In this document: piece after piece, positions 47,946 through 57,500 of the stretch
Layout: the number at the start of each line of letters is the position of its first letter
Position numbering within the stretch: position 1 is the first letter of the stretch
NCBI GenBank assembly: GCA_905147135.1
Contig: LR990056.1
Span: 12,968,001 to 13,032,000, forward strand
Direction of reading: 5' to 3'
DNA length: 64,000 nt
Origin: Blastobasis lacticolella
Lineage: Eukaryota; Arthropoda; Insecta; Lepidoptera; Blastobasidae
Notes under the pieces: generated by a model
What the model saw: only the letters and a program-made list of their open reading frames with translations
Told to the model about the DNA's origin: nothing
Database searches by the model: none
Position numbers and translations under genes: made by a program

Positions 47946-48354
47946 GTAGGAGGCATAGAGAAAATATTTACTAAAGTAATAGAGGAGACACCGCAAGTAT
48001 TTTCTTTGAACCACGCTTTGCGGTCCATGGACAACAGTGGCCGCAGTCAGTTCTGAGACATTGCGCGACGCGGACCAATCTGACAGTGGCTTGGATATTC
48101 AAAAAAACGCCATCTTGTGCATTAAAAACTGTACGAACCATTCGAGGGCCAAAAATAAATACATTTCATCGGTCATTCTATGACTTAGCAGCCTCCCCCC
48201 GCACCTCCCGCACGTGACAGGTTGGTACAATATTTTTGTTTGTGATGGCTGCTCTATTACGTTAGTAAATATTTTCTCTATGGTAGGAGGTAGTTAGATA
48301 CGTCAAGTCAACGTTACGGCGCAATGGTAGAATGGTCCAAGCTGTTAATGATAA
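47946..48354. other. Upstream flank of PEBP-1
   Basis: No clear TATA box or other motif. This should contain or lie near the PEBP-1 promoter, but I cannot place it. Confidence 0.35.
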
Positions 48355-48450
48355 ATAAATATGCTTGGACAATTCACACAACGTCATCTAGCCGCAAAAT
48401 TAGCTACGCGTGTATTATGCCAGAAAACTGATAAACTATTTATATATGAT
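48355..48450 (-). repeat. SINE-B tail fragment next to the PEBP-1 start
   Basis: GCTTGGACAATTCACACAAC, GTCATCTAGCCGCAAA and ACTGATAAACTATTTATATA match the antisense SINE-B tail and stop about 35 bp before the PEBP-1 ATG. Confidence 0.65.
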
Positions 48451-48483
48451 GATAATGAACATTATATCCGCAGTCAAATCACC

Positions 48484-48564
48484 ATGTCGCTGGTCGCCAA
48501 AGCCTTCGAAGCGAGCAAGATCGTGCCGGATGTCATCCCCACGCCGCCGTCGATCACCATCGAG
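48484..48564 (+). CDS. PEBP-1 exon 1
   Basis: 27 codons (MSLVAKAFEASKIVPDVIPT...), ending ATCGAG|GTATCT. The CCGCAG 10 nt before the ATG could be an acceptor for a 5' UTR exon (weak). Confidence 0.88.
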
Positions 48565-51500
48565 GTATCTACAAGTAGTTTCATCATCATTATCATCATA
48601 TCAGCCGGAAGACGCCCAATGCTGGGCATAGGCCTCCCCCAGAGATCTCCACAAAGACCGGTCCTGTGCCTTCCACATCCGGCTGGTAAATGCGATATTT
48701 ACCAGGTCGTCGGTCCATTTTGTGGGAGGCCTACCCACGCTGCGTCTTCCTGAACGTGGTCGCCACTCGAGAACTTTACTGTCCCATCGGCCATCTGTTC
48801 TTCGAGCTATGTGCCCTGCCCACTGCCACTTTAGCCACGTGGTTAACTGTTTTGAAATTATATAGCTACGCCAAGTATCAATGTACATCATCTTGGAGGT
48901 AATGTCACGGTTGTGCTCTTGCTTATGAGGGCCCGGGGTCTGCCTAAACCATGATCCAGGATTTGCAAGATCAGCTTTGGCTTCGGCCATCTTCAGCAAA
49001 AAAACCGCCTTCAGCGTAAACTTCGGCATCAGCCCGAAGCCGAAGGTTCCTAGCAAGCGTCGTCATTGAATAGATAAATAAATGTTATATTTATTCACAT
49101 TATTTCGAAATGTTATTATTTTTGACAAATAATTGCAAGGATTTTTTTATAATCTCTAGATCAACTTCTAGAGATGATGTCAATTACCTTTTTGTGATAT
49201 ACCTACAATCAATATAAACCTTCCATATTAAAATATTAAAATAAATTGTAGCTTGTAGTGAATCTTGAACAAAATTTCTTCGAGCTTTTAAGCATTCAGC
49301 TTCGGCTTCGGCCGAAGGTTGTGGCGATATCCGATTATTCGACTTCGGACAGATATTGAAGCAATATCAGTTTTCACAACTTGGACAGGAAATCTTAAAA
49401 TACTGCAGATAATTCCGGTAATAATCAGTGGAAGTAATCCATCTATATTTACTTGTATTATCGTAATTTATCATAATTAAGTATATATCTTCAGACATGA
49501 TTTTGAGATATCTATATGTACCTACCTATATTGCCTTAAACTATAAATACATCAACTATAAAGGGAAATTATTAAATAAGTCTATATTAAATTAATTTTA
49601 GTCACTTACTGAAGTAATTAAACAGTCCAGCCATACACTTTGTAGAGGAAAAAGCTTATTTAAAGAAGCTCTTCATGAGATCTAATAACTTCATGGGAAA
49701 TTTTCCGAGAGAAAGAAAGAAAGAAAAAATAGTTCAAATAATTGTAATACAGATGGCGTTGATGAGATACGATTCTCGAAAATTAATCAAAACGAGACCG
49801 TTAGCTGTATAAAAATGTAGACTTTGCGCTTTCTTTTCAGAAAATATACTAATACTAATACTTATATTAGTATATTTTCTGAAAAACCGTTACCAAAATC
49901 AATACTAAAGAATCCTGTCTAAGCAGCGCCTTCTAGTGAGGCACGCCAAAACTATACTTTTTACTTTTAATGTACCTAGGTATCTGAAAATCCCCCATTG
50001 ACAAAGTAAGCGAATTTTGTGGTATCTCCATAGGCGTAGGAAGAGGGGGGGCCGGGTGGGCCGTGTCCACCCCAGAATGGTCTGGTACCCACCCCAGGAT
50101 GAGGTGCTCACTGGCTGAACATTGGCGATTGACTCGGCTTCATCGGCCACCCAGGGGCCAGGCCCCCCCTGGAAAATAGCCCTAGATACGCCAATGGGTC
50201 TCTCTGTAAACGAGGGGTCTTAATCTCTAATACAAGTAATTTGACTTAAAAGTGAAAAACTTTGAGTCGATGTGGAAATTAAGATTTTCGAACTTGATAT
50301 CTCGTAAATCGTAGTTATCAATGAGAAAACGACTGATAAAAATTTATTTAAATAAGCACGTAATCAGTCGTATTAGTCGGCTATCTTGCATTTCGACGGT
50401 GATTATGTGATGATTACACCAAACAAAACATTATAAAATTACACGTAACATCGTCGTAATTATGTAACTCGAGTAGGTAGTTGATAACGAGAATGGAAAA
50501 ATATACATACGTGTGGGAGATTACTGTCTTATATGAAAACGGATTTTTATGAAATTTTACAGTGTTGTAGCTTGCATCTCTGATTATCAGAGGTTATAAT
50601 TTATCCCTAGATTTAATGTAGATATGTAACTTATATGTTATATGTAACTCCGACTCTGCCCGGCATTGTTGGGCACGGTCAGGTCGTGGTTGGCCCACTG
50701 CGTTTTGCTGCGGCCATGGGGCGGCCAGCGTGTCACTGTGTGCTTCCGTTCTACTTTCCTACCGTTTTCACGATTGAAAGAGAAATTTAATGTCCTAATC
50801 AATAAAGAAATTTTGAGATTGAGTTTAACTAGTTCTAGTAGCCCTGGATAAAATATAGCCTACTTTCTTTTCTGCTTTATAACCTACATCACTGCCAAAT
50901 TTAATCAATATCTGTTTATAGTTTTTGCATGAAGGAAGGAGTAACAAAACGCTAAACATACATCCATCCTTACAAACTTTCGCATTTATAGTATTAGTAG
51001 AAGTTGGATAATTACGTCCATCAAGGTTGACCAAGGTCATTCATATTAGTCCTCACAGTGACAACTCATTACGATGTTATGGGCGACAGTTACCATCAGG
51101 TGGGCTGTCTGCTCGTTTTTCACTGCGTAGTATAAAAGGAAAGTTTATAAGCATAGCATAAAATAATATTATTGTACGTCATCGTACATATTTTTAGCTG
51201 AAATACCCGAGTGGCGTCGAGGCGTCGCAGGGCAACGAGCTGACTCCCACGCAGGTGAAGGAGCAGCCCAGCGTGCGCTTCCAGGCCGACCCCAACGCCT
51301 ACTACACCCTCGTCTTTACCGGTAGGTATTGTAGAATAGACCGAGTATTAAACTGTCAGTAAGCGATTGCTATATGTTATTATTTCTAGAATAAATGTAA
51401 TGGTATTAGAGCCACGAAATAAGCAGACAATCCATCTAATAACAAGCGGAATTTTCGTGTTGGTAACCTTCCATACAACGATCTAAGTTTTATGGAATAC

Positions 51501-54500
51501 AATTAAAGTATTGCAAGTGCGCAGGTGTCTCTTGTAATTTAGAAATATTACTTATAATTATGAATTTAAGGGCTGTTGATAAAGGGCTTGAAGGGCTGAT
51601 AGATGGCAATGATCATGGAGACTCACTGAATATAATATGTAAAGGTTATTGGAGAGGTTTGGAGGGAGACACTATTCGCAACGGTTTACGACTCGCGGAT
51701 GCTGAAGAAAGATAGTGCGAAGTGGATAAGAAAGAGTAGGAAATCGGATCCTGGCAGAAGCCGAAATTTGTTTCTCGGACTATGGAGATGATATAGAGAA
51801 GTCATCATGGGCAAATTCTCACAGCGCCGTGGTGTTTCCTACACAAACAAAACAAAGTGGAAATGATGAATTTTAATTTATGTTACGGGTCTGGGTGCAG
51901 TATGTATTTTGAAAAGTAGTTTATCAGTTATCTAACACCCATAACACAACCTTTACTTACTATGGGATAGATGGCCCTGAGTAAATTAAAAAAAAAATAG
52001 ACAAAGATTTTAAAAAGCTTGGAGGCTTGAACCTACCTACCTACTGCTTACTGATTGTAGGTACCTACTGCTAGTACTTGCTTGGATGGTATACAATAAA
52101 GAAACGTTAAAACGTCAATAACCCTCAGATCCAGACAACTACGACGGCCCAGAGCTCGTATACCGCGAGTGGCACCATTGGCTGGTAGGCAACATCCCCG
52201 GCTCCGACGTAGCCTCCGGAGAAGTGCTGTCCGGGTACATCGGCTCGGGCCCGCCGCAGGGCACCGGCATCCACCGTTACGTCTATATCTTGTATAAGCA
52301 GCCGGGGAAACTCAGCTTCGATGAGAAGAGACTGACCAACAAGTGAGTGTCGGGGTGGGGGATTCCTTTTCTCCAAATAGAGTTAGTACCTTTCTTCGTA
52401 TCTCGTTTCTTCGCTAACTTCTTACATAGAGATGCAGCGGAAGGAACGAGTGGTTCTCGACATGCAATGGATTTTATAAGTGCAATGATAGGAATCACGA
52501 GGCAGGTGTAGGTATTTATATAGTTAATTTCATTCTGTAAAAAGTGGAACCGAAACGAATTTCCGCAAGTAAAGAAGCATAACATCTTAAACGACGTCTA
52601 GCCATTACTTCTTGAGCCGGCCGCGGTCTCTGGACACTTGCTTTGAAATTACAAAAAGCGCCTGTTAGAAATATGCCGGCAAAAGCATCAATAAAAATAT
52701 TAACTCGGCTTTTTACCAATACCATACCAATGTCACAGAGGACTACTATGTGTAGGTCATTCAACTAATCAGTTGATCCCTGACCTTATGATAATCCATA
52801 TGACATATCGAGTAAGGGGTGTACCTAACAATTTCAACAGATCAAAATCGTTTTGCTTGTAATACAGTACCTATTAATGAGATTCAACTGAATAACATGA
52901 TGTCATAGTGAAGTAAAGTTTTTAAAAATTCTTGTTGTTAGTATATTTTTCTACCTAATTCAGTGGTCCTAAATCCATCATTGTACACTCTTCCTGCTTA
53001 CAATATTTTTTCAGTGTGTTTTGCACTGAAAATGAAAAATGAAAATGAAAAAGTATTTATTGAATTAGGATTACGTTAATTAATCTCTTTTCAAAAGTCA
53101 AAAATCTAACGGAAAACAAAGGGAAGTTAAGCGAGCTCATCCAGGTAGGGGGCGACGCATGCAGACCGATCAGCGCGTACGAGGGCTTACTCCGGCGAGA
53201 CACCGGGCACCGATACGCGCCACGCACATAACCGCCTAGGCGAATCATGTGCGGCGCGCGCCCGGCCCCAGCCAGCCCGCCGGCGCTCACACCCGCACGC
53301 ACCAGCCGGCCTACCCGCGTCGACCCCTGAGCTCGGAACAAATAAGTAAAAAGAATGTCGTCTGTCTGTCAGTATGCCGCTTTAGTTAGGAAAATGACCA
53401 TCTGTGGGAAAAAGAAACGGCAAGAAACCCACAGGTACATTTAAATATGATTACATTGCATTGATACATTTGTCAATTTAATTTGAGTGAGCCTGTCTTG
53501 ATTGGAATATGATGTGAACCTCTACAAATCGGTCAAGATAACTAAAAAGAAAAATAAATTCAAAAACAAAAAATGGCACAGCAAAAGCAGGCCAGTCCAC
53601 CAAGGCAGCACCCGTTCACGAGCATGACGCAGGGCCCAGCCATCGTCCAATTCAACCATATTTGAGGGAAGAGAACGACCCGACCCCCATGCCACCACCA
53701 GGCAGACTTTTAAGTGAGCATGCGCTGCCAATGCCGTACACATTAAAAAAATATTTGTTATTCAATGACTATTACACATCAAATCATCCTCACCCAATTA
53801 ACAAAATTGTAAATTTATAAATAACTTCCTATTTCGAAGAGCTAGTAGTACACCATACATTTTTGTCATTGATATATTCATCAATTTTATAATAGGCTTT
53901 TTTCATTAAAGTTGTTTTCACCTTATCTTTAAATTGTAATTCAGGCAAATTAATAATACATTCAGGAATATGATTATAAAATCTTATACAGTTACCCATG
54001 AAAGATGAATTTACTTTACTTAGTCTGAACAACGGTGTTACCAGTTTATTTTTGTTTCTTAAATTGACATTATGAATATCAGTATTTTTAGCAAATTGGG
54101 TAATATGCTTTCTAACATACATAATATTATCAAATATATATTGACTTGAGAAAGTCAATACATCAATTTCTTTAAACAATTCTTTGAGCGAATCACGTCG
54201 ACGTAATCCATATATTGCTCTTACAGCTCGCTTTTGTAGTTTAAAAATGATGTCACTATCAGCACACTTGCCCCATAGTATGATGCCGTATGACATAATA
54301 CTATGAAAATAACTATAATAAACTAATCTAGCTGTATTCACATCCGTTAGCCTCCTTATTCGCCACACGGCAAATGCAGCCGAACTTAACCTACTAGCCA
54401 ATGATTCAATATGTGGGCCCCATTGAATTTTTGAATCTATATTAACGCCTAAGAAAGTAGTTTTCTCTACCAACTCAAGTTGTGTTTTATCTAATATAAC

Positions 54501-57500
54501 ATTACATTGATTACTTTGTACATTAGGGAGGCAAAAATGAACGCATTTAGTTTTTTTAGAGTTTAAGACTAAGTTATTAATCGTAAACCAATGAAGCACA
54601 TTCTGAAGAACACAGTTTACTTCGTCTATATTATTATCTTTCCTATTAATTTTAAATATCAGTGAAGTGTCGTCAGCAAACAAGACTATACCAGCAATAT
54701 TCTGCACCATGTATGGAAGGTCATTTATATATACAAGAAAGAGAAACGGCCCCAATATAGATCCTTGTGGCACTCCAATGCTCACTTTCCCACCCGCAGA
54801 TAACTCGCCATTTACATTTACTTTTTGAACTCTACCTTCTAAGTATGATTTCATCATTTCAAGACTATCATGCGTAAAACCGTAATGTTTTAATTTTAGT
54901 AATAGTGTTGAATGATTTACACAATCAAATGCTTTAGACAAATCGCAAAAAACACCTACTGCATTATGATGTTCTTCCCAAGCGCCAAAAATTTGTTGAA
55001 TGAGGCTAATACCAGCTTCGGTAGTATTGCGGCCTTTTGTGAAGCCATATTGTTGTTGATGAAATAATTTATTACTGTTAAAGTGCACAATCATTTGACT
55101 TAACATGATTTTTTCAAAGATTTTACTGAAAACGGGCAGGATGGATACCGGTCTAAAATTATTCAAACTATTTTTACAACCTGATTTGAATAATGGCACC
55201 ACTTTACTGATTTTCATGAGGTCGGGGAAAACACCTACTTCGACGCAAGCATTAAAAATGTAAGCTAAATACGGTGCTAAAATATCAACAACAGTACTTA
55301 TAACTCTAACTGACATTCCCCAAATATCTTCCGTATTTTTCAACTTAATGCTTTTAAAAGCTTTAATAATAGTTTTAGCGTCTACTTCGGAATAACAAAA
55401 GCCATTTTCACAGGCACCTATATTTTCTTTTAACAAGTTTTCTGCACTAATTGGGCACGAGTTTAGCAGCGAGGTAGTTTTAATCGGTATTTCGGTAAAA
55501 AATGTTTGGAACAGCTCTGCCACTTCTTTATTTGCGGTACTAGTTCCGGTTTCTGTTTTGATTTCATAATGTGTATCACGAGGCTTTGTTTTCCCTGCCT
55601 CCTTATTTATTACATTCCACACAGTCTTAGCCTTGTTTGAAGACGAACTTATAATTTTCTTATAATGCTGTGATTTTGCAATTAGACAAACTTTCTTAAA
55701 CGTTTTTGAATATTTTTTGACATATTCTACAAAATCTTTATCGTGGCAATAAGCTCGTTGACCGTATAGTTCAAACATTCTATCTCTGCTTTTGCGGATA
55801 CCTAAAGTAGCCCAATCACTAAATTTAGATTTACAGTTACTTTTTATTCTTTTTTGCGTAAAAACACTTTGATAAACATTATTGACAGAATTGAACATAT
55901 CAGAAAATAGAATGTTTGGGTCATGAGAATCAAGAGAAAGGCCGGCAATGGTCTCCGATAAGGCTTGTTTGAAGTTTTCAATTCTCCTTCGAGTAATTGG
56001 TCTTGTAATTATTTCATTGATATTACATTTTTCCGTAAAATCAAAAACAACGAATTGTCCACTATGATCAGATCTTGTAAAATTTATAATAGCCTTTTCG
56101 TTGACCTCGCAACAGCAGAACACATTGTCGATGCAAGTCGCTGATGATTCTGTGCATCGTGTCGGCTCTAAAAATACATAATTAAGATTAAAACTACGAA
56201 ATAAGCTTATTATTCTCTTACTAAACGTTGTTTTTTCTAGTAAATTAACATTAAAGTCTCCACAAACGATTACCTTTTTTTTACACGTACAAAGTCTTTC
56301 TAAAACTTGTTCCATAGTTTTTTCAAAAATCTCATAGTTTTCATTGTATGGTGGCCTATACACACAAAGTATGATGCACTTTTCTAGCTCCACGCAGGAT
56401 AACTCAATCTTATGTTCAACTGAGAGGCCAGAAACATCTTTCCGGTCTTTCGATTTAATATTTTGCCGTACTGCAATTAATGAACCACCACGGGAAATAG
56501 ATTTCCGATTAAAACAACTAATTATATTATAGTTAAATAAATTAAATGACAAGTCAGATTCCCTCAGCCAGTGCTCAGTTAAACATAAAACTTCTACAGG
56601 AGTTTTCTTTAAATATAATTCTATTTCATGTTCTTTGCCAGAAAAACCTTGTATATTTTGATGAATTAATCGTAAACAATTCTTGGGCTTTTCTTTTGTC
56701 TTAAAATCTAGTTTAAAGAGCATCCTTTGTCCTTAGATGATAACATGCAGGAGCCCTGGTCAATCCTACTTACGCTAATATTGTTATAACAATTAATATT
56801 ATAAGCTAACAATGTAGTAATATACTTTTTGTCCTTTTGCTTGAGATACAATGTATCATTTGTACAAATAATATTGCCAACAAATTTGTTGATGTCAAAA
56901 AATGTAAATGCGTTACTATAACGAGTCAAATTATATAAACATGTATTCAGTCTATGAATACGTCTATTTAATTTAGGGTCATTATTTGTGTATGGGAAAG
57001 CACACAAAGTAATTTTATTAAAATTATGGGACTGAATTTTTTGAAAACTCTCTACGATATCATTTCTAGTTATTCCCATGCTATTTCCGACCATTACTAT
57101 AATATTGGTACGGTCTTCATTACATTGTTGACTAGCTACATTTATTATCTCATTAAATGATCGGTTTGGCAAACAATGATTACACACAGATTTATTGACA
57201 TCATTACTTATTAATGTGCCCATGCCTTTGCCAAGCGAATCGGAATATATTATGGTGCGTATTGAACTCTTTGCCGTGTCCGTAGTGCCCGCCAATGTCG
57301 TTGTCGCCACGACGGCCGGGGCGGCTGGGGTCTTGTGGGGCCTGACGACCGCGGGCTGGATGTGGGCCGCGGGGGCCGTAGAGCGCGTCGATCTCCTTGC
57401 TATGGTGGCATAGGAGGTGGCCGCAATAGCCGGTGCGTCTGTGGCCTTGAATGGCTCGTCGACCGCGGGCTGGATGTAGGCCGCGTGGGCTGTAGAGCGC

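Larger units (their letters stand above)
48565..51197 (+). other. PEBP-1 intron 1
   Basis: Repeats listed below fill much of it. 49361-49833, 49886-50024 and 50206-50819 show nothing recognised. Confidence 0.75.
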
